From positions 1 to 32,953 of the forward strand of contig BEIG01000030.1 in assembly GCA_002898795.1 (NCBI GenBank): 32,953 nucleotides of DNA, given 5' to 3'. Shown here piece after piece: positions 18,333 to 28,576 of this stretch. The notes beneath the pieces were generated by a model that saw only the letters and a program-made list of their open reading frames with translations, searched no databases and had not been told where the DNA came from. The position numbers and the translations under genes were made by a program. Every line of letters starts with the position of its first letter. Position 1 is the first letter of the stretch. The DNA comes from a bacterium HR30. Its GTDB lineage: Bacteria > Desulfobacterota > Binatia > HRBIN30.

Positions 18333-20099
18333 ATGAGGCAAGCAGCCTACAACCTAATCGGGCTCAGCGTGGCCCTGGCCGTAGCCGTTTCCCGCACCGC
18401 CGCGGAACCCATCGACCTTCGCCAAATTTCGGCGCCAACGTTGCGCGCCGTCGAAACTCTCGAGCAACTGCCTGGTATCGGAGAGGTTCTACGCGATCAG
18501 TGGAGTGGAGAACTGCCGGCGGATGCCCAAGAAGCGGAAACCGACTTATCGCATTACGGCTTACTACTCGAAGCCAAGATGCAACCAACGACTTTGGCCC
18601 AGTGCATTGCGCTCGCACTGCAAAACAACACGGGCTTGCAAGTCCAGCGGCTCAACCCGATCGCCGCAAGTGCCGAGGTCCGGCGAGCTCGTGCCATCTT
18701 CGATCCGCGCTTTTTCGCGAACTTGACGCGCGATCGAGCCACGCAGCCCGCCACGACCTTTCTGTTTGCCGGCGGCTCCCCTGTGCTCTTCAACCAAAAC
18801 TTTACCCTGAATGCTGGCATCCGCAAAACCTTACTGACCGGCGGACAAATCTCGGTTCAGTTCAGCAACAACCGCAGGCTCACTAATCCCTCCCTCGCAA
18901 ACCCACTGGTGCCTTTGTACACGACATCCCTGAGTTTGAACCTCGTCCAACCACTCCTGCAAAACTTTGGTTGGCGCTATGCCCTCCTTCTGGTCGACAT
19001 CGCAAGCGCGGCACAGGAAGCGGCTTACCACCAGTACGTTGCCGCGATCACGAACTTGGTTGCACAAGTGGAGCGCGCCTATTGGGGCCTGGTGCTCGCC
19101 AAGGAAAACGTGCAGGTGCAGGAACGAGGGCTGGAACTCGCCAAAGAGATCCTTCGGCAAAACGAAGGGAAGTACAAAGTAGGGGCCCTTCCCCACGCTG
19201 CAGTGCTCGAAGCGCAAGCCAACGTAGCAAGCCGTGAGGCTGCTCTGATTCGGGCAAGGAACGCGGTCGTGGTGGCTCGCGACCAGTTGCGTGCACTGAT
19301 CAACGCCAAGACAGAAGATCAGTCCGCCCTTGTCATGCTCGACCCGGAGGATCGTCCCACTGTGGAGCCCTACCTGACCGATTTGAAGACGAGCCTCGAT
19401 CGTGCCCTGCAACAACGGCCCGAGTTAGCAGCCGCACGCATGGACGTTCACGCAAAGGGGTTGCAGCGGAAAGTCGCGCAAAACCAACTGCTGCCCCAAC
19501 TGAACCTAGTCGGGGGTATCGGGGTAAACGGCCTAGCGGGAGCCGAGCAGCGGGTGCTGTTTGGCGATCCCCCGCAGCCTGTTCGCGTCAACCCGTCTTA
19601 CGTTGGCGGTTACGGCGATGCCCTCGGTCTCCTACCTGACGGGCGGTTTTACAACTACGCCGTCGGTGCCACCATCGAAGTGCCCCTGGCCAACGCTCAG
19701 TCCAAGGCAGCCTATGCGCAGTCGAATATCAGCTTCCAGCAGTCACGCTTGAACCTGCAACAGCTTCAGGAAGCAATCACCCTCGAGGTCAAAACCGCGT
19801 TGGCGAACTTGGAAAGCGACCTAAAGGCCATCGAGGCCACACGAGCTGCACGATTGGCGGCAGAAGAAAACGTGCGCAATCAAAGGGCACGCTACGAGGT
19901 AGGCTTGGCGACGACCAAAGACTTGCTGGACTACACCGAACAGCTAACGCGGGCGCAGTTTGCCGAAGCCGAAGCCCTGGTCCGCTACAACACAGACCTT
20001 GCCGAACTTCGCCGCGTGGAAGGCACACTGTTGCAAGCACGAAATGTCGTCGTGGAACCTCTGCATACGGAAAAGCCTTCCTGGTGGGCGCGGTTTTAG
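18333..20099 (+). CDS. TolC-family outer membrane efflux protein
   Basis: MRQAAYNLIGLSVALAVAVSRTAA signal-like start; paired coiled-coil/beta repeats typical of OEP proteins (TLAQCIALALQNNTGLQVQRLNP, RYEVGLATTKDLLDYTEQLTRAQ). Confidence 0.9.
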   Translation: MRQAAYNLIGLSVALAVAVSRTAAEPIDLRQISAPTLRAVETLEQLPGIGEVLRDQWSGELPADAQEAETDLSHYGLLLEAKMQPTTLAQCIALALQNNTGLQVQRLNPIAASAEVRRARAIFDPRFFANLTRDRATQPATTFLFAGGSPVLFNQNFTLNAGIRKTLLTGGQISVQFSNNRRLTNPSLANPLVPLYTTSLSLNLVQPLLQNFGWRYALLLVDIASAAQEAAYHQYVAAITNLVAQVERAYWGLVLAKENVQVQERGLELAKEILRQNEGKYKVGALPHAAVLEAQANVASREAALIRARNAVVVARDQLRALINAKTEDQSALVMLDPEDRPTVEPYLTDLKTSLDRALQQRPELAAARMDVHAKGLQRKVAQNQLLPQLNLVGGIGVNGLAGAEQRVLFGDPPQPVRVNPSYVGGYGDALGLLPDGRFYNYAVGATIEVPLANAQSKAAYAQSNISFQQSRLNLQQLQEAITLEVKTALANLESDLKAIEATRAARLAAEENVRNQRARYEVGLATTKDLLDYTEQLTRAQFAEAEALVRYNTDLAELRRVEGTLLQARNVVVEPLHTEKPSWWARF

Positions 20100-20410
20100 A
20101 ATTCCGGGCACATTCCGCTCGAAGTTGTGAAAAGTCGCTGTCGAGGTTGCGCCTTGACCTGCGCCATCACGGGCCCGACGTGAGCAGCGGCAGCAACCCG
20201 CACTGCGAAAGGCCAGGCTTCCGCGCCATCGAGCAGCTCCTTCCTGGCACAAGCCAGTTCTTCGAACGGTTTCAAGGTGCCGAACGCGAATGACCTGTGA
20301 AGCTTTCCTGCAGCGCGGATTCGAGCACTTGCTTGACCGTGTGTAGCTCCCGTCTCAGCGCGCCTTGACCCACCGCGTGCGCGCCGGTACTTAGTGAACC
20401 CACGAGTCAC
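20096..20410 (-). pseudogene. Possible decayed small gene remnant (speculative)
   Basis: Minus-strand frames give helical, protein-like segments in different frames: GALRRELHTVKQVLESALQESFTGHSRSAP* followed by LKPFEELACARKELLDGAEAWPFAVRVAAAAHVG. Confidence 0.25.
20365..20393 (+). promoter_or_regulatory. Sigma70-like promoter of the second tetR/efflux operon
   Basis: TTGACC (20365-20370), 17-bp spacer, TACTTA (20388-20393). Confidence 0.5.
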
Positions 20411-20413
20411 TAA
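20391..20413. promoter_or_regulatory. Candidate TetR operator abutting the start codon
   Basis: Inverted repeat TTAGTGA-N9-TCACTAA immediately before ATG 20414 and overlapping the predicted -10. Confidence 0.65.
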
Positions 20414-21088
20414 ATGGCGGCCACGAAGACGTCCACCGCTACGCGCACAACCGCTCCCTCGCCGACACCTCGCGGTCGGCCACCGACTCCGGGTTTACGA
20501 GAACACATCCTCGCCGCCGCCGTTCGCGTGTTTGCCAAGCATCCCTTCCACAAGGTTCGCGTCGAAGACGTGGCTTTGGAAGCTGGTGTCGCGAAGGGCA
20601 CGGTGTACCGGTACTTCACGAACAAAGAAGAAGTTTATCTCGCCTCACTGTTCCAAGGCATCGACGGACTCCAAGAAGAACTCGACCGAGTGGCTGCCGC
20701 TGAACCAGATCCGGTGCAACGGCTGGGTGCCCTCGTGAAATCCCTGTTGGAGTTCTTCTGGGGGCGCGACCTGTTCTTCCTCCTTCTGCATCGTAACGAG
20801 GAGGAGCGTAATGCACCCCACGTTCGTGCCTGGCTAGTTCGTAGGCAGCAGTTCGCCCGACTCATCGCCCGTACTCTGCAGGAAGGGATTGCCGCGGGAA
20901 GGATCCGCCGCGTCAACGTCCGCCTGGCCACCGAAGCCTTGCTCGGCATGCTTCGCGGGGTTCACCGTTACCGTGGGCCGGGAGATACCCCTGAGGAGTC
21001 CGCCAACGTTGTTGTGGACGTGTTTCTTCACGGAGTGCTGGCTCGCAGCCCGTCAAAGAGCCCGGTTCTGTTCCGGAGGAAACCGTGA
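20414..21088 (+). CDS. TetR/AcrR-family transcriptional regulator, related to the TetR at 13430
   Basis: LREHILAAAVRVFAKHPFHKVRVEDVALEAGVAKGTVYRYFTNKEEVYLAS HTH; C-terminal LATEALLGMLRGVHRYR parallels VATEALLGMIRGACVYR of the first TetR. Confidence 0.93.
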   Translation: MAATKTSTATRTTAPSPTPRGRPPTPGLREHILAAAVRVFAKHPFHKVRVEDVALEAGVAKGTVYRYFTNKEEVYLASLFQGIDGLQEELDRVAAAEPDPVQRLGALVKSLLEFFWGRDLFFLLLHRNEEERNAPHVRAWLVRRQQFARLIARTLQEGIAAGRIRRVNVRLATEALLGMLRGVHRYRGPGDTPEESANVVVDVFLHGVLARSPSKSPVLFRRKP

Positions 21089-22392
21089 AGTTGGCTAGCC
21101 ACATCGTTCTGGGTTTGTGCATGTGCGCCGTGGCCTCGGCGCAAGAAAGCAAGTCTCTCGAGGAGTGTGTCGAGCTCGCACTCCGCCACCATCCTTCGCT
21201 CCAAGCTGGGGCTGCACGCGCAGCCGCTGCGCAAGCTCGCGTTCGCCAAGCAGCATCGGCATACCTGCCCCAAATCGACGCTACCTATGCCGCTAACCGC
21301 CGTAGCACGAGCGTGGCGGCACGGACCGGAACAACCCTGGGCACCGCCACACAAACGTTCAACTTCTTCAATACCGGTGTCAGTTTCAGCCAACTGCTGT
21401 TCGACTTCGGGCAGGCATTTCACGCTATCGAGTCTGCGCAAGCGCAAGCCGAAGCTTCGAGCGCAGATTTAGAAACCCAACGGCAGCAGGTGGTCTTTGG
21501 GGTCAAGCAGGCGTACTTCACCTTGCTCACCGCTCAGCACTTGCGGGACGTTGCTGCCGAAGCCGTACGACGCAGCGAGAAACACCTGGAGCTAGCCAAA
21601 GGACGGTACGACGTGGGCTTGGCTCCCAGGCTCGATGTCACAAGGGAGCAAGCGCAGCTCGCGGCAAACCAACTCGATCTTTTGCGGGCGGAGCACAATG
21701 TCCGCTTAGGTTACGAAACCTTGCGTAATGCGATCGGACTGGAGGCTCCTGTGAGCTTCACTTTGCAGGATGTGCCCCTTACGCCACCGCCCTTGGCGGA
21801 CGAAGAGACGCTCATCAAACGCGCGTGGGAGAACCGACCGGAACTGCGCCGCCTGACGGCACAAATTCGCGCCGCGGAACAGGATCTCTTAGCGCTCGAG
21901 CGCAATCACCTCCCGGTGATTACCGGAGGGGGGCAGTATCAATGGTCGGGAGCAGTCTTCCCTTTGCAACCAAACTGGAACGTCGGTGCCGCTGTCACCC
22001 TGCCGCTGTTTCGTGGCGGACTCACCGTCGCCCAAATCGAGGCGGCGAAGCAAAGCCTCGTGGCCCTGGGACACGATGCGGATACTTTGCGCCAGAGCAT
22101 CGCCCTCGAGGTGCGGGAAGCACTGTTGCGTTACCAGGAAGCGGCAAAGAGCATTCAGGTGTCGCGACAAGGAGCGGAACAAGCACGGCAAAACTTGGAG
22201 CTGGCGGAAGGACGTTATGCCACTGGCGTGGGGAGCATTATCGAGGTCACCGACGCACAAAGCACGTTCGTCACCGCTAAGGCTCAAGAGATCCAAGCGC
22301 TTTATAGCCACCATCTGGGCGTTGCTGCTCTAGAAAAGGCCATCGGTGCCCGGATCGAGGAGCCAAAGGTTTCTTCGATGCAATGGGAGTGA
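21085..22392 (+). CDS. TolC-family outer membrane efflux protein
   Basis: GTG start overlaps the tetR stop (GTGA). MKLASHIVLGLCMCAVASAQ signal; SLEECVELALRHHPSLQAG...GRYDVGLAPRLDVTREQAQLA typical of OEP. Confidence 0.9.
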   Translation: MKLASHIVLGLCMCAVASAQESKSLEECVELALRHHPSLQAGAARAAAAQARVRQAASAYLPQIDATYAANRRSTSVAARTGTTLGTATQTFNFFNTGVSFSQLLFDFGQAFHAIESAQAQAEASSADLETQRQQVVFGVKQAYFTLLTAQHLRDVAAEAVRRSEKHLELAKGRYDVGLAPRLDVTREQAQLAANQLDLLRAEHNVRLGYETLRNAIGLEAPVSFTLQDVPLTPPPLADEETLIKRAWENRPELRRLTAQIRAAEQDLLALERNHLPVITGGGQYQWSGAVFPLQPNWNVGAAVTLPLFRGGLTVAQIEAAKQSLVALGHDADTLRQSIALEVREALLRYQEAAKSIQVSRQGAEQARQNLELAEGRYATGVGSIIEVTDAQSTFVTAKAQEIQALYSHHLGVAALEKAIGARIEEPKVSSMQWE

Positions 22393-22395
22393 ACA

Positions 22396-23526
22396 GTGTG
22401 TCCGCGAATCCGTAGACAACTCGTTTTATTTGCTGCGATCGTTTCCTTTTTCCCCGCGTGCCGCTCCGCAGGAGTTGACCCTACAGGCAAATCGTTGCCG
22501 GCCCCGGTCAGCATTGCCGAAGTGACGCAGAAGGAGGTTTTTCGCAAGGTCAAGGCGATCGGCACCGTGGAGTCGTACCACGTGGTCCGTTTGATGCCTC
22601 AGGTGGATGGGCAGCTACTCTCAGTCGAAGTTCGGGAAGGAGATTTTGTCCAAGCGGGAACTCTTCTCTTTCGCATCGATCCGAGGCCGTTTGAGAACAT
22701 GCTGCGACAACGCGAAGCCAATCTTCAGCGGAATCTGGCGGATTTGCGTGTGGCGGAAGCAGAGGCAAAACGGCGTGCGGCACTTTTCGAGCAAGGTTTC
22801 GTATCGGCGGAAGAAAACGAGCAAGCACAAGCGCGGGCGCAGACGTTGCGCGCCGCAGTAGAGGCCGACCGCGCCGCCATCGAAGATGCACGGCTCCAAC
22901 TCTCGTACTGCTCGATTTACGCGCCCATTTCCGGCCGGATGGGGCAAGTGCTGGTGCATCCGGGTAATATCGTCCGCAAAAACGAAACGATTTTGACGAC
23001 GTTGCAGCAGATGCACCCCATTCGTATTGCCTTCACGGTGCGCGAGGCAGAATTGCCTCAGGTCCTCAAACAAGCGGAGCGGGAAGCCCTCGTTGCACTC
23101 GCGTATCCAGCGGAGGACGGGGCATCCACCATGCGCGGCCACGTGGAGTTTATCGACAACCAAGTCGATCGTTCCACAGGCACAGTGCTCCTCAAAGCCC
23201 GGTTCGACAATACCTCGGAACTCCTCTGGCCCGGGCAGTTTCTCCCAGTGGAACTTGTGATCGACAAGGTCGAGCGAGCACTCGTGCTCCCGCGGGTCGC
23301 TTTGCAAGCAGGGCAGGAAGGGCCCTACGTGTTTACCTTAGAAAACGAGAACACGGTACGCGTTCGGCCGGTCAGGATTGCGTTTGAGTTGGCCAACGAC
23401 GTGGTCGTGCAATCCGGTGTTCGCGCTGGCGACTGGGTCGTTACCGAAGGGCAATTTCGGCTGTCGGATGGGGCAATCGTGGAAGTCAAGCGTCGCCAAC
23501 CGGCTGCTGCTGCGCCGCAGTCGTGA
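22396..23526 (+). CDS. RND efflux periplasmic adaptor (MdtA-like MFP)
   Basis: GTG start 3 nt after the TolC stop; VRLMPQVDGQLLSVEVREGDFVQAGTLLFRIDPRPFENMLRQREANL; APISGRMGQVLVHPGNIV. Confidence 0.9.
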   Translation: MCPRIRRQLVLFAAIVSFFPACRSAGVDPTGKSLPAPVSIAEVTQKEVFRKVKAIGTVESYHVVRLMPQVDGQLLSVEVREGDFVQAGTLLFRIDPRPFENMLRQREANLQRNLADLRVAEAEAKRRAALFEQGFVSAEENEQAQARAQTLRAAVEADRAAIEDARLQLSYCSIYAPISGRMGQVLVHPGNIVRKNETILTTLQQMHPIRIAFTVREAELPQVLKQAEREALVALAYPAEDGASTMRGHVEFIDNQVDRSTGTVLLKARFDNTSELLWPGQFLPVELVIDKVERALVLPRVALQAGQEGPYVFTLENENTVRVRPVRIAFELANDVVVQSGVRAGDWVVTEGQFRLSDGAIVEVKRRQPAAAAPQS

Positions 23527-23536
23527 GATCACCCCG

Positions 23537-26500
23537 ATGAACGTCTCGGAACTGTTCATTCGCCGTCCTGTGGCCACCACCTTGCTGATGGCGGCTTTGG
23601 TGGCCTTTGGTGCACTCGGCTACCGCTCGTTGCCGGTCAGCGACCTACCCAACGTGGATTTCCCAACCATCCTCGTTTCGGCAAGTCTTCCTGGGGCCAG
23701 CCCCGAAACGATGGCCTCCGCCGTTGCCACACCGCTCGAGCGGCAGTTCTCGACGCTTTCGGGTCTCGAGTCCATGAACTCGGTCAGTTCGCTCGGCACC
23801 ACACAGATCACGCTGCAGTTCGATCTCAGCCGCAACATCGACGCTGCCGCCCAGGATGTGCAAGCGGCAATTGCGCGAGCAGCCCCATTGCTTCCGGGCG
23901 ACATGCCCTCCCCTCCAACGTTTCAGCGGGTGAACCCGGCGGATCAACCGATTTTGTTTCTGAGTTTAACGTCCGCCACCTTGCCTCTGTGGCAACTCGA
24001 CGAGTTTGGCCAAACGCTCCTGGCGCAGAGAATCTCCATGGTCAGTGGGGTCGCGCAGGTGTTGGTGTTCGGCTCGCAGAAATACGCGGTGCGTGTGAAA
24101 GTCGATCCGCGGCAGCTTGCCAGCCGTGGTCTCGGCATCGACGAGGTCGAAGCCGCGATCCGCGCCGCCAACGTCAATCTGCCCACCGGCATCCTGCAAG
24201 GTCCGGAGCAACGTTTTACCGTGCAAGCGACCGGGCAACTGACTGCCGCCGAGCAGTACGAACCAGTGATCGTTGCCTATCGCAACGGTGCTCCCGTGCG
24301 TTTGGGCGAAGTTGCCGAGGTGATCCCTGGTGTAGAGGACGATCGCGCAGCGTCGTGGTACGGAGACGGAAAGCGTCGCCAACGAGCGATTGTCCTTGCG
24401 GTACAGCGGCAACCAGGCACGAACACGGTGGAAGTCGCCACTGCCGTCAAGGCGCTTCTGCCACAGCTTCGGCAGTTCCTGCCCCCGGCCGTAGAGTTGC
24501 ACATCCTTTTCGACCGCTCCGAGTCCATTCACCGGTCGGTGCACGAAGTGCAATTTACAATGATGCTGGCGCTGGTTTTGGTCGTACTCGTCATCTTCCT
24601 CTTCCTTCGCGACCCCTCGGCCACGGTGATTCCGAGTCTAGCCCTACCGGTGTCGTTGGTGGGTACGTTCGCCTGGATGTACCCCCTGGGCTACAGCATC
24701 GACAATCTATCGCTCCTAGCTCTCACGCTATCCATTGGTTTCGTTGTCGACGATGCCATCGTGATGCTGGAAAACATCGTACGCCACCGCGAGGCCGGCG
24801 AACCTCCTTTTCAGGCAGCCATCGAAGGTGCCCGGCAAATTGGGTTTACGATCGTCTCGATGACGTTGTCGCTCGTAGCCGTCTTCATCCCGGTGTTGTT
24901 CATGCCGGGCATTGTGGGCCGGCTGTTTCACGAGTTCGCCGTAACCATCTCGATCGCGATTTTGCTTTCCGGAGTTGTGTCTCTCACGCTCACGCCCATG
25001 CTTTGTAGCCGCTTCCTCCGTCATCGACCTCAAGGCGCGGCGTCCGGGTGGCAAGGCGTATTCGAACGCGCGTTCGCCGTGGCTCTATATTGGTACGAGC
25101 GAAGTTTGCGAGCCACCTTGCGCTGGCGTGGCTGGATTTTTGTCCTGTCCCTTGCCTTGCTCGCTGCCACCTTGTGGTTGTTCGTTCGAGCGCCCAAAGG
25201 ATTCATCCCCAACGACGACATTGGGTCGATTTTTGCGGTGGTCGAAGCAGACCAAGGTGTGTCGTTCGATGCCATGCGGCAGTACCACACCGCAGTGGCC
25301 GACATCATCCGCGCGGATCCAGCGGTTCGGGTCCTGTCCGCAAGCCTCATCGGCTCCAACGCCGCGGCGGGAAGCACCGTCAACCAAGGGCGCATGTTTA
25401 TCTTTTTGAAGCCACGGTCAGAGCGGGAGCCGATTTCCGTCGTGCTCGCCCGCTTGCGCCAAAAAACCTCGGGGATCCCGGGAGTGCGCGTCTTCTTGCA
25501 AGAAACGCCGACCATTCGCATTGGCGGCCAACTCACGAAGAGCCTCTACCAGTTCACCTTGCAAAGCCCCGACACGCAGGTGTTGTATGCCGCCGCCGAG
25601 AAACTCGAAGGGGAACTGAAAAAATTGCCCGTGCTCCGCGATGTCACGAGCGACTTACAGTTGCGGAACCCGTATTTGGATGTGGTCATCGATCGTGATC
25701 GGGCAACAGCTCTTGGCCTCACCGTGGAACAAATCGAAACCGCCTTGCACGCGGCGTACGGCGACCGCTGGATCTCGACGATTTACGCACCGAACAACCA
25801 GTATCGTGTGATCCTCGAAGTCGCGGACGCCTTTCAAACCGACCCAACGGAGCTGCCCTGGTTGTACCTGCGCTCGCAGCATGGGGCGCTGGTTCCGCTA
25901 ACAACAGTGGCACGCCTCGAGCGGCGGTACGGCCCCCTGACCGTGAACCACCTAGGCCAGCTTCCCGCAGTGACCATTTCCTTCAATCTCGCCGGTGGCG
26001 CCTCTCTGAGCGAGGCGGTCCGTGCCATCGAACAAACCGCTCAAGTGCACCTACCCGCTGGTGTGACGACAACATTCCAGGGAGCCGCTCAAGCGTTTAC
26101 GAGTTCCCTCGCTGGGATGTGGGCACTTCTGGTGGCAGCGGTTTTGGTGATCTATCTCGTGCTCGGAATTTTGTACGAAAGCTTCTTCCACCCGATTACG
26201 ATTCTGTCTGGTTTGCCCTCGGCAGCGTTCGGTGCTCTCGTGGCCCTCGAACTGTTTGGAATGGAACTCAACATCTATGGCTTTGTCGGCATCATTTTGC
26301 TGATCGGCATCGTCAAGAAGAATGCCATCATGCAAATTGACTTCGCTCTCGACGCGCAGCGCCACGAGCACAAGAGCCCCGTAGAGGCGATTGTCCAGGG
26401 CTGTCTCGTCCGCTTCCGGCCAATCATGATGACCACCATGGCCGCGCTTTTCGGTGCGCTACCCATCGCTCTAGCCGCCGGCGGCGGAGCTACTTCGCGC

Positions 26501-26671
26501 CGGCCCTTGGGCGTGGCCGTAGTCGGCGGACTGCTGTTCTCTCAGCTCGTGACCTTGTATCTGACACCTGTGTACTACACCTATCTCGAGTCGTTCTCGA
26601 GTTGGTTACGCGGCGCCCGAAAGGGAGAGCAGGCGAATCCAGAAATTTTATTGGGAACGCATCGTGGTTAG
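23537..26671 (+). CDS. RND efflux permease (MdtB/C-like, HAE1 family)
   Basis: ATG 23537: MNVSELFIRRPVATTLLMAALVAFGALGYRSLPVSDLPNVDFPTILVSASLPGASPETMASAVATPLERQ; LSIGFVVDDAIVMLENIVRH. Confidence 0.95.
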   Translation: MNVSELFIRRPVATTLLMAALVAFGALGYRSLPVSDLPNVDFPTILVSASLPGASPETMASAVATPLERQFSTLSGLESMNSVSSLGTTQITLQFDLSRNIDAAAQDVQAAIARAAPLLPGDMPSPPTFQRVNPADQPILFLSLTSATLPLWQLDEFGQTLLAQRISMVSGVAQVLVFGSQKYAVRVKVDPRQLASRGLGIDEVEAAIRAANVNLPTGILQGPEQRFTVQATGQLTAAEQYEPVIVAYRNGAPVRLGEVAEVIPGVEDDRAASWYGDGKRRQRAIVLAVQRQPGTNTVEVATAVKALLPQLRQFLPPAVELHILFDRSESIHRSVHEVQFTMMLALVLVVLVIFLFLRDPSATVIPSLALPVSLVGTFAWMYPLGYSIDNLSLLALTLSIGFVVDDAIVMLENIVRHREAGEPPFQAAIEGARQIGFTIVSMTLSLVAVFIPVLFMPGIVGRLFHEFAVTISIAILLSGVVSLTLTPMLCSRFLRHRPQGAASGWQGVFERAFAVALYWYERSLRATLRWRGWIFVLSLALLAATLWLFVRAPKGFIPNDDIGSIFAVVEADQGVSFDAMRQYHTAVADIIRADPAVRVLSASLIGSNAAAGSTVNQGRMFIFLKPRSEREPISVVLARLRQKTSGIPGVRVFLQETPTIRIGGQLTKSLYQFTLQSPDTQVLYAAAEKLEGELKKLPVLRDVTSDLQLRNPYLDVVIDRDRATALGLTVEQIETALHAAYGDRWISTIYAPNNQYRVILEVADAFQTDPTELPWLYLRSQHGALVPLTTVARLERRYGPLTVNHLGQLPAVTISFNLAGGASLSEAVRAIEQTAQVHLPAGVTTTFQGAAQAFTSSLAGMWALLVAAVLVIYLVLGILYESFFHPITILSGLPSAAFGALVALELFGMELNIYGFVGIILLIGIVKKNAIMQIDFALDAQRHEHKSPVEAIVQGCLVRFRPIMMTTMAALFGALPIALAAGGGATSRRPLGVAVVGGLLFSQLVTLYLTPVYYTYLESFSSWLRGARKGEQANPEILLGTHRG

Positions 26672-27866
26672 AAAGCTGGCCATTCTCTCGGTCGTCGCTG
26701 CCGTTGCCACCGGCGCTGTTTACGCTGCGTGGAAGGGATTTTCGCGCGAAGAACGAAGCCTCTACAAAACTGCTGAGGTGGACCGTGGCGATGTCAGAAC
26801 CACCGTGACCGCCACCGGCACCGTCAATCCGGTCACCACCGTGCAGGTCGGCACGTACGTGTCGGGCCGGATCATTGCGATCGACGTGGATTTCAACTCG
26901 CCAGTGCAACGCAACCAACGGGTTGCCAAGATCGATCCGGCACCATTTGAAGTCAAAGTGCGGAAGGCAGAAGCAACGCTCGCGAACGCGCGTGCAGCAT
27001 TAGCCAAAGACTTGGCCACCCTTGCACTGAAGGAACTCACCTGGAAACGCTACCACGAGTTGTTCGAAAGAGAACTCATTGCCCGCGCGGATCTCGATCA
27101 GGCCCGAAGCGAGTACGAACAAGCACGGGCACAGGTGGAGTTAGACCAGGCAGCAATCCGGCAAGCTGAAGCGGATTTGGCCGAAGCGCGCATCAATCTG
27201 CAATACACGGACATCGTCTCTCCGGTCGACGGCATCGTGGTCTCGCGCAATGTCAACGTGGGCCAAACGGTGGCCGCCAGCTTTCAGACGCCCACCTTGT
27301 TCCTCATTGCCGACGACCTGACGAAGATGCAAGTCAACACGGCTGTCAGTGAGTCGGACATCGGGCTCGTACACGAGGGGCAGCAGGCTTCGTTCACGGT
27401 CGATGCTTACGGGGACCGCCGCTTTCAGGGAACGATTGTGCAAGTGCGCAACGCGCCCACCACGGTGCAAAACGTGGTGACCTATGACGTGGTCATTGCC
27501 GTCGACAACCCGGATCTCGCGCTCAAGCCTGGGATGACCGCCACCGTTACGATCGTGACCGCCGAGCGGCGTAACGTCGTGCGAGTGCCGGCACGGGCGC
27601 TGCGCTTTCATCCGGAAGGCGTCACCAGCGAGCAAGCAAGCGCTCGATCTCCGCTGACAGGAAGTCACCGTGTTTGGGTACTGCGCGAGGGCCGCCTAGT
27701 CCCAGTGGATCTGGAACTCGGCCTTCAAAGCGAGACTCATGCTGAAGTTCTCCGCGGCGATGTCTCCCCAGGGGAGCAGGTCGTCGTGGCCATGGAACGG
27801 CGGGGCTCAGAAAGCGGCACCACAACTGGCCTGAGGCCCCTTCCCGGCACGGTTCGTTTCCGTTGA
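26664..27866 (+). CDS. macA: MacA-like periplasmic adaptor (MFP)
   Basis: GTG start overlaps the RND stop; TAEVDRGDVRTTVTATGTVNPVTTVQVGTYVSGRI...RVAKIDPAPFEVKVRKAEATL; followed by MacB-type ABC genes. Confidence 0.87.
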   Translation: MVRKLAILSVVAAVATGAVYAAWKGFSREERSLYKTAEVDRGDVRTTVTATGTVNPVTTVQVGTYVSGRIIAIDVDFNSPVQRNQRVAKIDPAPFEVKVRKAEATLANARAALAKDLATLALKELTWKRYHELFERELIARADLDQARSEYEQARAQVELDQAAIRQAEADLAEARINLQYTDIVSPVDGIVVSRNVNVGQTVAASFQTPTLFLIADDLTKMQVNTAVSESDIGLVHEGQQASFTVDAYGDRRFQGTIVQVRNAPTTVQNVVTYDVVIAVDNPDLALKPGMTATVTIVTAERRNVVRVPARALRFHPEGVTSEQASARSPLTGSHRVWVLREGRLVPVDLELGLQSETHAEVLRGDVSPGEQVVVAMERRGSESGTTTGLRPLPGTVRFR

Positions 27867-28576
27867 GAAGCCTCGTGCGACGGCCGCTGATCCGGATCGA
27901 GAATCTGTGGAGGGTTTATACCAACGGTGCAGTGGAGGTGCCGGCGCTACGGGGGGTGTCGATCGTCATCGAGCAAGGAGAGTTCGTGGCCGTGATGGGT
28001 GCTTCGGGGTCGGGCAAGTCGACGTTTTTGAACATTCTCGGTTTTCTCGACCGACCGACACGCGGAAGATACCTCTTTCGCGGTCGCGATGTCACGGCAC
28101 TCAGCGCTGACGAGCGAGCCGAAATCCGCAACAGGGAAATTGGATTTGTCTTCCAAAGCTTCAACTTGCTTCCCCGGGCCACAGTAGTGGAGAACGTGGA
28201 GCTCCCCTTGTTTTACGGGCCGCTTCCCTATGCGGAGCAACGACCTCGGGCGCTCGCGGCGTTGGCCGCCCTTGGGCTTTCGGACCGCGCTTTTTCCTAC
28301 CCGAATCAACTGTCCGGTGGCCAGCAACAAAGGGTTGCGATTGCCAGGGCGCTCGTGACCGAACCCTCGCTCTTGTTGGCCGACGAACCCACAGGCAATC
28401 TGGATTCGGTCGCAGGCAAGGAGCTAATGGAACTTCTCGTCCGTCTCAATGTGCAACAAGGGCTGACCGTCGTGCTCGTCACCCACGAACCCGACATCGC
28501 GGCGTATGCGCAGCGAGTCGTACACTTCCGCGACGGCCTCATCGTATCGGACCAACCTCGGGGAGTACACCCATGA
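27863..28576 (+). CDS. macB: MacB-type ABC transporter ATP-binding protein
   Basis: TTG start overlaps the upstream stop; Walker A GASGSGKST, signature LSGGQQQR, Walker B LLLADEPTGNLD. Confidence 0.95.
   Translation: MRSLVRRPLIRIENLWRVYTNGAVEVPALRGVSIVIEQGEFVAVMGASGSGKSTFLNILGFLDRPTRGRYLFRGRDVTALSADERAEIRNREIGFVFQSFNLLPRATVVENVELPLFYGPLPYAEQRPRALAALAALGLSDRAFSYPNQLSGGQQQRVAIARALVTEPSLLLADEPTGNLDSVAGKELMELLVRLNVQQGLTVVLVTHEPDIAAYAQRVVHFRDGLIVSDQPRGVHP

Noticed and set aside
23378-23536. N-terminal extension of the second RND permease
   Set aside because: Overlaps the upstream MFP; canonical RND start MNVSELFIRRPVATT begins at 23537.
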